From: Vitreimonas flagellata
GTDB lineage: Bacteria; Pseudomonadota; Alphaproteobacteria; Caulobacterales; Aquidulcibacteraceae
Assembly (NCBI RefSeq): GCF_004634425.1
Contig: NZ_SBJL01000002.1
Coordinates: 496,001 to 560,000, forward strand
Reading direction: 5' to 3'
Length of the DNA stretch: 64,000 nucleotides
The notes beneath the pieces were generated by a model. The model was not told the origin of the DNA and did no database searches. It saw only the letters and a list, made by a program, of their open reading frames with translations. Below, piece after piece: positions 19,137 through 28,085 of the stretch; the stretch's first letter is position 1, and the number at the start of each line of letters is the position of its first letter. Both the position numbers and the translations under genes were made by a program.

Positions 19137-20314
19137 CAACTGCCCCCTCCCCAGGGCGGTGTGATTTCAATGCGTAGGCCCGCCACCCAAAGCTCATCGC
19201 GGTCCTGATCTCCGCCAGGATCGAGCACGAGCTGCAGGTCCGGCTGCACGCGCAGCCAAGGGGCGATCTGATCTGAGTATGTGATCTCGAAACCGGTCTC
19301 GGCGTCGGCGACGTTGACGCCCAAATCGCTTTCATTATCGCGATGCTTGTCGCTAAGGCGGCCCTGATAGGCGCCCAGCGAAATTTGACTGTCGGGGCGC
19401 GACGCGATCGGCGCTTCAATCAGCACGCCAGCCTGCCAACCGCTTGAATATGAAGTGGTGTCACCGTCAGAGAAGCCGACGCGCAGGAAGCCTGTCATGC
19501 TTTCCGTCAGCGGGCGCTCGTAGGTTGCGTAGGCGCCGAACGCGCGGCGCTGTTCTGGATCACCGAAACCATCGAGGTCGCGGATGTCGTCTTGATCGTC
19601 GCTATAGGTCCAAGCGCCGACGTTGAAATTGAAGCTGTCGCGCCAACCATATTCGCCGATCAGCAGCACGCCATGGTCGAAATCGGTGTCGACGCCGTCC
19701 GGATCGCCGAACACGCCAGCCGAGGCATTGAGCACGGCGAGCATCACCGACTGACGCTCGCTAAACTCCAAGCGCCCCCTCACCGCCAACGCCGTCGAGG
19801 GGAAGATCGACGGGCCGTTGGGGCCAGTGGCGGCAAGCTCGGAGCCAATCCCGAAGGCCGGCGCGATTAACAAACCGGCGGATTCGTTCGAATAGAATTC
19901 GCTGTTGAGATCATAGAGGCCAGCGCGGACGCTGCCGGCGCCGAGCGCCTGCTCGACCCAAAACTCGAACAAACGCAAATGCTGACTGGCGACTTCGATA
20001 TTATCGACACCCTGCAGGGTGCCCAGATCGTCGTTCGGGATCTCGCCGGAATTGTTGAGGACGTGCGCGTGCAATGTCGCGCCATCCCAACCAATGGTTC
20101 GGCCAAGATCGAGATCGCCCACGACATCCAGATTGTCCAGAAAGCGCCCGCGCGTGCTGACGTCGTCGCTCCAGCCGGCCACCACGTCCGCGGTGTAGGC
20201 GACGGACCATGTGAACGCGTCATCGGCATGCGCCGGGGCGGCGGCCAACATCGCCACAGAGGCTGGCGCGCACGCCAGCAGCCCCTTCATCGCCGGCTTC
20301 ACTTGCATCGGCAT
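19136..20314 (-). CDS. OprB-like carbohydrate porin
   Basis: A 392-residue outer-membrane protein with a Sec signal (cleavage probably AHA-DD) and alternating beta strands. Family-like motifs include [19 protein letters not shown] and [20 protein letters not shown], near the C-terminus as in OprB porins. These form 16-stranded channels for sugars. It is unusual to find it inside a chemotaxis operon: it lies 13 bases after the globin-receptor stop, and its stop overlaps the start of the membrane receptor. This suggests that uptake and taxis are co-expressed, perhaps for the same substrate. The last is inference. Confidence 0.85.
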   Translation of the reverse strand: MPMQVKPAMKGLLACAPASVAMLAAAPAHADDAFTWSVAYTADVVAGWSDDVSTRGRFLDNLDVVGDLDLGRTIGWDGATLHAHVLNNSGEIPNDDLGTLQGVDNIEVASQHLRLFEFWVEQALGAGSVRAGLYDLNSEFYSNESAGLLIAPAFGIGSELAATGPNGPSIFPSTALAVRGRLEFSERQSVMLAVLNASAGVFGDPDGVDTDFDHGVLLIGEYGWRDSFNFNVGAWTYSDDQDDIRDLDGFGDPEQRRAFGAYATYERPLTESMTGFLRVGFSDGDTTSYSSGWQAGVLIEAPIASRPDSQISLGAYQGRLSDKHRDNESDLGVNVADAETGFEITYSDQIAPWLRVQPDLQLVLDPGGDQDRDELWVAGLRIEITPPWGGGS

Positions 20315-20327
20315 TGAGCCCCCCGAC

Positions 20328-21926
20328 TCAGAATTCTTCCCAGTCTTGTTCCGCAGAAGGTTTCAGAGCCGTTGCGCCGCGCGTGGAGAATGCAGCTGGC
20401 GGCTTCGATTTGGCCGGGCTGGACGGCCTGGCCGGGCGGCTTGCGGTAGCCAATTGCGCAGGCGCCTTCGTGGCCTCGCCGATTTCGAACCTCGAGACCA
20501 GTTGCGTCAGCGTTTCGGCCTCGTGCGTGAGCGAATGGCTGGCCGCTGTACTCTCTTCGACCATCGCTGCGTTTTGCTGCGTGGTCTGGTCCATCTGGTT
20601 GATGGCGGTGTTGACCTCGGCGAGCGCGCTCGATTGTTCCTGAGCCGAAGCGGAAATGTCCGACACAAGCCCGCTGATTTCGGCGACCTTCGAAACGATC
20701 TGCGCCAGCGCATCGCCGGTGCGGCCGACGAGATCGACGCCGGCCTCCACTTGGCGCGAGCTTTCGTTGATGAGGCCCTTGATCTCTTTCGCGGCTTCCG
20801 AGGACCGCTGCGCCAACGCCCGCACTTCCGAGGCGACGACGGCAAAGCCCCTGCCCGCGTCGCCCGCGCGCGCGGCTTCAACGCCAGCGTTGAGCGCGAG
20901 CAGATTGGTCTGGAACGCGATCTCGTCGATGACGCCGATGATCTGGCTGATCTGTTTGGCGGAGCGTTCGATCTCCCCCATCGCCGCCACCGTCTCGGCG
21001 ACAACGCGGCCGGAATGTTCGGCGTCTTGACGCGCGGCGGCGACAGTGGAATTGGCCTGATTGGCGCCATCTGCGGTTTTCTTGACCGTGGCCGTGATTT
21101 GGTCGAGCGCGGCGGCCGTTTCTTCGAGCGAAGCTGCCTGCTGTTCAGTGCGGCGTGAAAGATCATCCGACGCGCTGGTGATTTCGTGCGCACCGCCGCG
21201 AATACCGTCGGCGTTGGCGGCAATCACTTTCATCGCTTCCTGCAACGTCACCATCACGCTGTTGAAATCAGCGCGAAGCTTTTCGTAATCGCCTGCGAAA
21301 GGCTCATGGATACGGAACGTGAGGTCGCCGTCGGCAAGCTTTGCAAGGCCCGTGGCCAAAGCCGTCACGACGAGACGCTGCGCTTCTTCCGCCGCTTTTG
21401 TCTCCGCCTCAAGCCGCAGACGCTCACGCTCCGAGGTATCGAGATAGACGGAGATCGCCAAATCCATGTCGATCAGCGCCGCCTTCATCAGCGCGCCGAG
21501 CGAATCCGCGAGATCGTCAGCATCAAACTTGCCGAACGGCCCGCGCGATTTGGTTTTCTCTGCAACGACGGCGCGCACGAGTTGATCGAGGATCAGGCCG
21601 TAGCCGCCAATGTACCATTGCGGCTTCAAGCCGATGCGCGCGTGCGTTTCGCCAATGCGCTGCACACTCGCCATGTAATCGTCGCTGAACTCGCCGCTCG
21701 CGATGCGCATCCAATGGCGCGCCTGCGCGGACTTGGCGCCGTCGATGTGCTGCTCGCCGGAGAAGAAGCGGCTAACAGAGGGTTCGCGGCGGATTTGCTC
21801 GTAGAATTGATCGAGACCGATGGAGAGCCCTTTCTCGATCGCGCCCTTGGCGCCGCCGAGCGCCTGCCGCGTCTCGGCGTTCACCCGCATAAATTCCAAA
21901 CGCTCGCGTAGTTTGTCGGAGCTCAT
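20328..21926 (-). CDS. Globin-coupled chemotaxis receptor (soluble, HemAT-like)
   Basis: A 532-residue receptor without membrane segments. The first roughly 185 residues form a protoglobin-type sensor: His95 in [17 protein letters not shown] is in the place of the heme-binding proximal His. A HAMP-like connector ([13 protein letters not shown]) and a full signalling coiled coil follow ([20 protein letters not shown] tip), ending in DWEEF. Globin-coupled receptors sense oxygen or other gases for aerotaxis. I start at the ATG at 21924-21926, with GGGAGG 8 bases upstream; the longer frame starts inside the regulatory gap. It is probably the first gene of the che operon. Confidence 0.92.
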   Translation of the reverse strand: MSSDKLRERLEFMRVNAETRQALGGAKGAIEKGLSIGLDQFYEQIRREPSVSRFFSGEQHIDGAKSAQARHWMRIASGEFSDDYMASVQRIGETHARIGLKPQWYIGGYGLILDQLVRAVVAEKTKSRGPFGKFDADDLADSLGALMKAALIDMDLAISVYLDTSERERLRLEAETKAAEEAQRLVVTALATGLAKLADGDLTFRIHEPFAGDYEKLRADFNSVMVTLQEAMKVIAANADGIRGGAHEITSASDDLSRRTEQQAASLEETAAALDQITATVKKTADGANQANSTVAAARQDAEHSGRVVAETVAAMGEIERSAKQISQIIGVIDEIAFQTNLLALNAGVEAARAGDAGRGFAVVASEVRALAQRSSEAAKEIKGLINESSRQVEAGVDLVGRTGDALAQIVSKVAEISGLVSDISASAQEQSSALAEVNTAINQMDQTTQQNAAMVEESTAASHSLTHEAETLTQLVSRFEIGEATKAPAQLATASRPARPSSPAKSKPPAAFSTRGATALKPSAEQDWEEF

Positions 21927-22238
21927 GGCCCTGCCTCCCATGCGCGCAGAGGCGCAACCGAAGGGTGGCGCAAGCTCTTGCGATCGCACGGCGCGCAACA
22001 CTGCGCGTCGTAGGGTTAATTTCGGTTCCGTCGCTTAAATGGTGGTAAATATCGCAAAGTATTCGTGGAACTAGTGCGCCTAACCTAGATCAACAACACA
22101 TGCTGAAACGTAGGTTATATTACTTTTGCCATAGGCATAGTTGAGTAAATTTCGAACTGGGCCATAGACCTTCAGAAGCATGGACCAGTATCCGGAAACA
22201 TTATTCAAATACCGCCGTTCGATTCTGCCTGAGCAGGA
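21927..22238. promoter_or_regulatory. Divergent promoter region between the che operon and the Crp/Fnr gene
   Basis: A 312-base gap between divergent genes, clearly more AT-rich than its neighbours between about 22010 and 22220. It must carry the promoter for the long minus-strand che operon and that of the Crp/Fnr gene. A 7-bp inverted repeat, TAACCTA (22081-22087) and TAGGTTA (22111-22117), is separated by 23 bases. I see no perfect Fnr (TTGAT-N4-ATCAA) box; only single half-sites such as ATCAA at 22089-22093. No small ORF or RNA gene was recognised. Confidence 0.55.
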
Positions 22239-22994
22239 ATGAAAAAGGCGGCCGCAGCGATGCATCAACGCTTAATGGCCTTTGACGCACGACCTGCATG
22301 CGAGCTGTGCGAAGCTGGCGCGAACGCGGTTTATGCGGAGGCTCGCGAGACCAACGTCGAAAAGCTCTCTGCGTCCCGCGCACAGAGCAGCACGGCGCGC
22401 GCAAACGCCGCCCTGCTGCGCGCGGGAGAAAAACGAAACTACGTGCACGCTTTGCGACGCGGCTGGGCGATGCGCGTTGCACACCTGAGCGACGGACGCC
22501 GACAAATTCTGGGCTTCTACGTTCCCGGCGATCTTTTCGATATCGAAACACTTCTGGTCGGCGGCGATCGGCCGGCGAGCTTCACAGTACGCGCGCTCAC
22601 CGAAGTTGAGGTCTGCTCTTTTCCAATCGAGACGATGCGCGGGATCATTCAGGGCTCGCCGGAGCAGCGCGCGCGCTTTGATGAGTTCGCGCACCGCCAG
22701 TTAGCCTACGCGTATCGCCGCATGACCGATATCGGCCAGCGCACCGCGCAAGGCCGCATGGCGCAGCTTTTTCTCGAATTGTTCGAGCGGCTGACCGAGC
22801 GTGGACTAGTGCGCGATCAAGCCTTCGAGATGCCAGCGCGACAGGAACACTTGGCTGATGCGCTCGGCATGACGCCAGTGCACGTCAACCGCACGCTACG
22901 CGTTCTGAAAGCCGCCGGGCTCATCGAGCAGGACCGTCGGGAGACGCGCATTGTGAGCCTCGACGGCCTACGCGCCGTCGCCGACGAGCAATAG
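22239..22994 (+). CDS. Crp/Fnr family transcription regulator
   Basis: A 251-residue regulator: an N-terminal extension with two close cysteines (CELC), a cyclic-nucleotide-type beta-roll (HLSDGRRQILGFYVPGDLFDIE) and a C-terminal winged helix whose recognition segment reads RQEHLADALGMTPVHVNRTL. The helix is of the Fnr/FixK type. It lacks the four-cysteine Fe-S set of Fnr, so direct oxygen sensing by a cluster is unlikely. The ATG at 22239 has GAG five bases before; an alternative ATG at 22260 has AAGGCGG upstream. It is divergent from the che operon and convergent with fpr. Confidence 0.9.
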   Translation: MKKAAAAMHQRLMAFDARPACELCEAGANAVYAEARETNVEKLSASRAQSSTARANAALLRAGEKRNYVHALRRGWAMRVAHLSDGRRQILGFYVPGDLFDIETLLVGGDRPASFTVRALTEVEVCSFPIETMRGIIQGSPEQRARFDEFAHRQLAYAYRRMTDIGQRTAQGRMAQLFLELFERLTERGLVRDQAFEMPARQEHLADALGMTPVHVNRTLRVLKAAGLIEQDRRETRIVSLDGLRAVADEQ

Positions 22995-22995
22995 C

Positions 22996-23802
22996 CTAGC
23001 CCGCGAAGGCGCGCTCGATCACGAAGCTGCCCGGCTCGCTGTTCGAGCCTTCGACGAAGCCGTGCGCCTCGCACAATTCCTTCATCGCCTGCAGCACAGC
23101 GGCCGAACCGCAAATCATGACGCGATCATGCGCTGGGTCGAGCGGCGGCTCATCGAGATGTTTGAAGAGTTCGCCATTCTCTATAAGCGTGGTGATACGG
23201 CCCTGCAGCGGGTGCGGGTCGCGCGTGACGCTGGTGACGAGACGCAGCTTCTTAGCCGCCTCCTCCCCTACCAGCGGATCAGCTTTGGTCTGCTCGATCA
23301 GCTCGTAGCCGTACTCAAGCTCGGGCGTGGTGCGGCAGGTGTGCGTGACGATCACTTCGTCGTAGCGCTCATACGTCTCCGGCTCGCGAATGAGGCTCGC
23401 GAACGGCGCAATGCCCGTGCCGGTCGAGACGAGGAAGAGTCGCTTGCCGGGCGTGAGCGCATCGAGCACGAGCGTGCCCGTCGGCTTCTTGCCGAGCAGA
23501 ATCTCGTCGCCGACTTTGATGTTCTGCAAACGGCTGGTGAGCGGGCCGTCCGGCACTTTGATCGAATAGAATTCGAGCTGCTCGCCCCAGGCCGGGCTCG
23601 CGATCGAATACGCGCGCAAGAGCGGCTTCGGCCCATTCATCAGCCCGATCATGACGAACTCGCCGGAGCGGAAGCGGAATGCGCCGGGGCGCTCGCACGA
23701 AAACGAGAATAGGAACGGCGTGTAATGCTTCACCGCCGTCACGCGGACAGCATAGACGTTGGCGGGCGGTGCGACCGGAACTTCCAAGGTTTCGATACTC
23801 AT
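22996..23802 (-). CDS. fpr: Ferredoxin--NADP+ reductase
   Basis: A 268-residue plant-type flavoprotein reductase: FAD site RAYSIAS, NADP site STGTGIAPFASLIRE, and C-terminal aromatic region FVIERAFAG. It moves electrons between NADPH and ferredoxin. It is the last gene of the sulfate operon and overlaps the TauE-like gene by 4 bases. In that setting it probably feeds reduced ferredoxin to the sulfite reductase, which is of the ferredoxin type. This job is inferred from context. Its stop lies one base from the convergent Crp/Fnr gene. Confidence 0.93.
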   Translation of the reverse strand: MSIETLEVPVAPPANVYAVRVTAVKHYTPFLFSFSCERPGAFRFRSGEFVMIGLMNGPKPLLRAYSIASPAWGEQLEFYSIKVPDGPLTSRLQNIKVGDEILLGKKPTGTLVLDALTPGKRLFLVSTGTGIAPFASLIREPETYERYDEVIVTHTCRTTPELEYGYELIEQTKADPLVGEEAAKKLRLVTSVTRDPHPLQGRITTLIENGELFKHLDEPPLDPAHDRVMICGSAAVLQAMKELCEAHGFVEGSNSEPGSFVIERAFAG

Positions 23803-24602
23803 CTGCTGAACCCGCTCGGAGACGCCATCGCGGTGAGCGACGCCACAAATGTCATATTAGGATCGATGGCGACAGCAATCTGCCACAGCGCCAGCGACGA
23901 AACGAAGCAGCCGATCACCCCCATCAGGACGCGCGGACGCGCGATCGAAACAGCGAACGCCGCAATGGGCGCGGCCAACACGCCGCCAATGATGAGCCCA
24001 GCGATGTCCGTCCAGCGTACGCCGCCCAGCGTTAAGAAGAACGTCGCGGAGATCGCCGCCGTCACGAAGAATTCCGACACGTTAACGCTGCCAACAGCCT
24101 GGCGTGGCGCGTGTCCGCGACCGAGCAACGTCGTGGTGGAGATCGGACCCCATCCGCCGCCGCCGGCTGCGTCGAGAAAGCCGCCGACCAAACCAACAGC
24201 CGCGCCGCTATTCGGCGACACAGGCTTCTCTGGCGCCTTGCGAAAGGCGAGCGTGATCACGAACACGCCCATCAGCAACAGATAAGCAGACACGACCGGC
24301 TTGATGATGCCGATCGGCAAATACGAAACCGCCATCGCGCCGGCGATGCCGCCGATAATGCCGGCGGGCGCCAGCCGAAGCACTAGACTCCAATTCACGT
24401 TCTTGCGCCACGTGTGCGCCGCGCCCGAAACGCCAGTCGAGAAGATTTCAGCGGTGTGGACGGCGGCGCTCGCAGCAGCCGGCGGCACGCCCATCGCCAT
24501 GAGGAATGATGTCGAGACAAGGCCATACGCCATGCCCAGCGCGCCATCGACGAGCTGGGCGAGGAAGCCGACCAGAACAGATTGCCAGAAAAACGGATCC
24601 AT
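23799..24602 (-). CDS. TauE/SafE family (TSUP) membrane transporter
   Basis: A 267-residue integral membrane protein with about eight hydrophobic helices. Its two halves are similar, as in the TSUP family (GFLAQLVDGALGMAYG near the N-terminus and GGFLDAAGGGGWG in the middle). Members export sulfite, sulfoacetate or related anions, or may import sulfate. Its place within the cysteine operon, between cysG and fpr, suggests movement of sulfate or sulfite. The direction cannot be read from sequence. It begins 6 bases after cysG. Confidence 0.85.
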   Translation of the reverse strand: MDPFFWQSVLVGFLAQLVDGALGMAYGLVSTSFLMAMGVPPAAASAAVHTAEIFSTGVSGAAHTWRKNVNWSLVLRLAPAGIIGGIAGAMAVSYLPIGIIKPVVSAYLLLMGVFVITLAFRKAPEKPVSPNSGAAVGLVGGFLDAAGGGGWGPISTTTLLGRGHAPRQAVGSVNVSEFFVTAAISATFFLTLGGVRWTDIAGLIIGGVLAAPIAAFAVSIARPRVLMGVIGCFVSSLALWQIAVAIDPNMTFVASLTAMASPSGFSR

Positions 24603-24608
24603 GCGCGG

Positions 24609-25163
24609 TTAAGTCAGGCCATGCTCGGCAAGACGCGCGCGTGCGTCAGCCACCAAAGCATCGAAGCCTGCCCCCTTCTGCCGCAACGCCGCGCGCGATT
24701 GCGCAATTTCCTTGAGGGCCAGCGCCCACGATTCCGGGAACGCCGCCTCTAAACGCTCACGCGCCGCGCGCGCGACAGCGGGGCTTGCGCCGCCCGTGCC
24801 TGCCGCAAGTGTCAGCTGACCGCGACGCAAAACCGCCGGCGTATGAAAATCGCAGAGCGGCAACACGTCTTCGACATTGACCAATACGTTCGCACTGCGC
24901 GCCGCGTTGGCCACCATCTCGGCGCGCTCATACGGCAGGTCGGCGATCCACACGGCGTGATAATCCGCGAGTTCGTCTTCCTTCGGCAGACGGCGCTCGA
25001 AGCGGCCGTTCGCGGTGGTGAGCAGCTCGTGCGACGGCTCGTCGGACCAGACGTCGGGCGCCGCGCCGCCTTGGATGAGCCAATTCAGACGCCGCACCCC
25101 AAGTGCGCCGCGGCCGATGAGAGCGATGCGCGTTTGCGCGGGATCAAGATAGAGCGGAATCAT
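24609..25163 (-). CDS. cysG: Siroheme synthase N-terminal domain protein (precorrin-2 dehydrogenase/ferrochelatase)
   Basis: A 184-residue protein equal to the N-terminal half of CysG (Met8-like). It oxidises precorrin-2 and inserts iron to give siroheme, the cofactor of sulfite reductase. It has the NAD-binding segment ALIGRGALGVRRLNWL and a later VLPLCDFHTPAVLRRGQLTLAAGTGG region with family features. The methyltransferase half is a separate gene just upstream (cobA, 4-base overlap). Confidence 0.87.
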   Translation of the reverse strand: MIPLYLDPAQTRIALIGRGALGVRRLNWLIQGGAAPDVWSDEPSHELLTTANGRFERRLPKEDELADYHAVWIADLPYERAEMVANAARSANVLVNVEDVLPLCDFHTPAVLRRGQLTLAAGTGGASPAVARAARERLEAAFPESWALALKEIAQSRAALRQKGAGFDALVADARARLAEHGLT

Positions 25164-25903
25164 GCTGCATTCGCCGCTTCAAGAGCGCCGCGTGCTTCAC
25201 GCGCGACCTCGCCAACAACCATAATCGCCGGTCCTTCGCCCACCTGAGCCGCGAGCGCCGTCAATTCTGAGAGCGTGCCGCGCATGACGCGTTGTTCAGC
25301 CCACGATGCGCTTTCGATCAAAGCGACGGGGCGATCGGCGGGCACGCCAAGATCAGTAAGCGCATCGCGCACGCGCTCGGCATGCATAGCGCCCATATAG
25401 ATCACCGCCGTTTCGGCAGCAGCGGCGGCGCGCGCCCAATGCATGTTCTCCGCCCCACCCTTTGCTGTGCTGGGCGTGACGAACGTGACCGAGCGCGAGA
25501 GGCCGCGCGAGGTGAGCGATACACCAAGCGCGGATGCCGCGGCGAAGCCCGCGCTAACGCCAGGTACCGTGGTGACAATGATGCCCGCGGCGCGGCAGGC
25601 TTCGATCTCTTCGGTGGCGCGGCCAAACAGATGCGGATCGCCGCCCTTCAGGCGCACGACGTTTTGATAACGCAGCCCCATGCGCACCAGCAGTCGTGAA
25701 ATCAAGCGCTGATCCATTGACGGCCGATTGGCGCGCTTGCCCACATTGTAGAGCTTCGCCTTGGTCGCGAGCGCAAGCACATCGGCGCTGACCAGCGCGT
25801 CGTAAAGCACGACATCCGCTTCCGCGAGCAGACGCGCGGCGCGCAGCGTCAAGAGATCGGCCGCGCCCGGGCCGGCGCCGACGAGATAGACAGTCCCACT
25901 CAT
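25160..25903 (-). CDS. cobA: Uroporphyrinogen-III C-methyltransferase
   Basis: A 247-residue SAM-dependent methyltransferase that makes precorrin-2 from uroporphyrinogen III, the first committed step to siroheme. Typical motifs are VGAGPGAADLLTLRA at the N-terminus, RLKGGDPHLFGR and VTFVTPST. It overlaps cysN and cysG by 4 bases on either side, so the siroheme genes are produced with the sulfate genes that need them. Confidence 0.94.
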   Translation of the reverse strand: MSGTVYLVGAGPGAADLLTLRAARLLAEADVVLYDALVSADVLALATKAKLYNVGKRANRPSMDQRLISRLLVRMGLRYQNVVRLKGGDPHLFGRATEEIEACRAAGIIVTTVPGVSAGFAAASALGVSLTSRGLSRSVTFVTPSTAKGGAENMHWARAAAAAETAVIYMGAMHAERVRDALTDLGVPADRPVALIESASWAEQRVMRGTLSELTALAAQVGEGPAIMVVGEVAREARGALEAANAA

Positions 25904-27156
25904 TGCACGATCTCCCGGATCATACCGGCGGCGGCGGTTTGGTTGGTGTCAGGATCGAACAGCACGAACGCGCCGGTGCCCGGCAGTTCGGCGAAGAGAT
26001 CAGCCAGGATCGGATCGCGCGCGGCAAGTTGAACGCTGGCGATGTCATTGAGCTTCAGTTCGTTCGCCGGGACGTTGTCGAGATTGCTGACATCGCGCAC
26101 GAAGCGGACATTCTCGATCAAAGCCTGCGTTTCGAGCGCGCCTTGGCGCAAACGATAGCGACGTGCAGGCGTCCAAGCATTTTCGTCGAGCCAGCAGAGA
26201 TCGGCCACGACGCGGCGCGCATAACGCACATCGTTATCCGCGATGACGCCGCCTTGGGCGAGATCACGATCTTCGGCGAGTTCAACGGCGACGGAGGCGC
26301 CGGCTTCGGCATAGGCCACGCCTGCGCCGCCGATGCGCACTTGCGCGACCGTGGCGGCAAACGCGCCGGGGCCGACGCGCACTTTATCGCCCGGCTTTAC
26401 GGCGCCGGATTCGATGCGGCCGGCATAGAGCCGAATATCGCCGTCACGCAGCAACAATTGCACCGGCAGACGCAACGGCGCGTTCGCGAGCGAGGTCTTG
26501 CGCGGAGTGTCTTCAAGCAATTCGATCAGCGTCGGGCCGTTGTACCAATCGGGCCCGCCGCGATTGACGATGTTCTCGCCGCGCTTGGCCGAGACCGGCA
26601 CGAAGGCGATGTTCTTGATGTTGAGAATGCCCGCGACATCGTTGAACGCCGCACGCACTTCATCAAAGCGCGCCTGCGACCAGCCGACGAGATCCATCTT
26701 GTTAACGGCGACGATGATGTTGAGGCCCATCAGAGCCGCAACCGCAGCGTGACGGCGCGTCTGCGGCTTCAGCTGCCCCTGCTCCACGCGCGCCACGTCG
26801 ATCACGATCACGGCAACGTCCGAGACGCTGGCGGCGGTGACCATGTTACGCGTGTATTGTTCGTGGCCGGGCGAATCCGCGATGATGAAGCTGGTGCGCG
26901 GGGTCGCGAAATAGCGATAAGCGACGTCGATCGTGATGCCCTGCGCGCGTTCAGCCTCTAAGCCATCCGTGAGCGCGGCGAGGTCGATGTCCTCGCCATC
27001 GAGACCAGCGGCTTGGTCGAGCATCAGCACTTTGGAATCGAGCAACAGACGTCCGATCAGCGTCGACTTGCCGTCATCGACACTGCCGGCCGTCATGAAG
27101 CGGACTTGTTCGCCGCTCCAATTCTGCGCCGGCGGGAAATAGCTCGCGCTATCCAT
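25900..27156 (-). CDS. cysN: Sulfate adenylyltransferase GTPase subunit CysN
   Basis: A 418-residue GTPase that drives APS formation with CysD. The P-loop GSVDDGKST is at about residue 24, DSPGHEQY is the G3 region and NKMDL the G4. Two beta-barrel domains follow. The chain ends there: there is no fused CysC (APS kinase) domain, which fits reduction of APS directly by the CysH encoded upstream. I start at the ATG at 27154-27156, which overlaps the cysD stop (TAATG); the longer frame to 27303 lies within cysD. Confidence 0.95.
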   Translation of the reverse strand: MDSASYFPPAQNWSGEQVRFMTAGSVDDGKSTLIGRLLLDSKVLMLDQAAGLDGEDIDLAALTDGLEAERAQGITIDVAYRYFATPRTSFIIADSPGHEQYTRNMVTAASVSDVAVIVIDVARVEQGQLKPQTRRHAAVAALMGLNIIVAVNKMDLVGWSQARFDEVRAAFNDVAGILNIKNIAFVPVSAKRGENIVNRGGPDWYNGPTLIELLEDTPRKTSLANAPLRLPVQLLLRDGDIRLYAGRIESGAVKPGDKVRVGPGAFAATVAQVRIGGAGVAYAEAGASVAVELAEDRDLAQGGVIADNDVRYARRVVADLCWLDENAWTPARRYRLRQGALETQALIENVRFVRDVSNLDNVPANELKLNDIASVQLAARDPILADLFAELPGTGAFVLFDPDTNQTAAAGMIREIVQ

Positions 27157-28085
27157 TAGAAATAGCCTTCCAGCTTGCGGCGCTCCATCGCCGCCGCATT
27201 TGCGCGATCGTCCATGCGCGTCGCGCCGCGCTCGGAGACGGAGGCGGTCAGCGTCTCCAACAGCACGTCCTCGGCGTTGGCCGCGAAGCTCTCGACCGGG
27301 CACGTGCAGGTGATGTCGCCCACGGTGCGGAAACGCACGGGCACACGCTCAATACTCTCGCCCGCCTGCGGCGGCGTGATCGCGGTGACCGGGAAGAGCA
27401 AACCTTCACGGCGCACGACGTCGCGGTCGTGCGTGTAATAAAGCTCGGGTAACTCGATATTCTCGCGGGCGATGTAGGCCCAGACGTCGGCCTCGGTCCA
27501 ATTCGAGATCGGAAAGACGCGCATGTTCTCGCCGACGCCGATGTGGCGATTGTAGAGGCCCCACAGCTCCGGGCGTTGCGCGCGCGGGCGCCAGGCGCCG
27601 AACGCATCGCGGTGCGAGAACACACGTTCTTTCGCCCGCGCCTTCTCTTCGTCGCGACGGGCGCCGCCGATCAGAGCGTCAAATTCAAACTCTTGTTGCG
27701 CCTCCAGCAGCGTCACGGCTTGGGCGCCATTGCGGCTGGCGGTTTCGCTGGCGACACGCACGCTGCCGCGGCGGATCGAATCTTCCACGCTGCGCACGAT
27801 GAGCTTTAGCCCCGTCTCTTCCGCGCGCTTGTCGCGGAAGGCGATCACTTCCGGAAAATTGTGCCCAGTGTCGACATGCAGCAACGCGAACGGCGGCTTC
27901 GACGGCGCGAACGCCTTCATCGCCAGATGCAACAGAACGGCGCTATCTTTGCCGCCGGAGAACATCAAAGCCGGGCGCTTGTAGAAGGAAAGCTCGCGCA
28001 GAATGTAGACCGCCTCGGCTTCGAGACGATCGAGCCGCGCGGACGCGGTCAGCGGCGCTGGCGCTTGAAGAGCTTCGCCGCTCAT
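27156..28085 (-). CDS. cysD: Sulfate adenylyltransferase small subunit CysD
   Basis: A 309-residue PP-loop ATPase subunit that condenses ATP and sulfate to APS together with CysN. Motif SGGKDSAVLLHL binds ATP; LLHVDTGHNFPEVI and GARRDEEKARAKER are typical of the family. I start at the ATG at 28083-28085, overlapping the cysH stop, because the extension to 28292 is only the shadow of cysH. ERRKLEGYF at the end is the usual CysD C-terminus. Confidence 0.96.
   Translation of the reverse strand: MSGEALQAPAPLTASARLDRLEAEAVYILRELSFYKRPALMFSGGKDSAVLLHLAMKAFAPSKPPFALLHVDTGHNFPEVIAFRDKRAEETGLKLIVRSVEDSIRRGSVRVASETASRNGAQAVTLLEAQQEFEFDALIGGARRDEEKARAKERVFSHRDAFGAWRPRAQRPELWGLYNRHIGVGENMRVFPISNWTEADVWAYIARENIELPELYYTHDRDVVRREGLLFPVTAITPPQAGESIERVPVRFRTVGDITCTCPVESFAANAEDVLLETLTASVSERGATRMDDRANAAAMERRKLEGYF

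Noticed and set aside
22002-22238. Fnr/FixK box upstream of the Crp/Fnr gene
   Set aside because: Only half-sites found; no TTGAT-N4-ATCAA palindrome.
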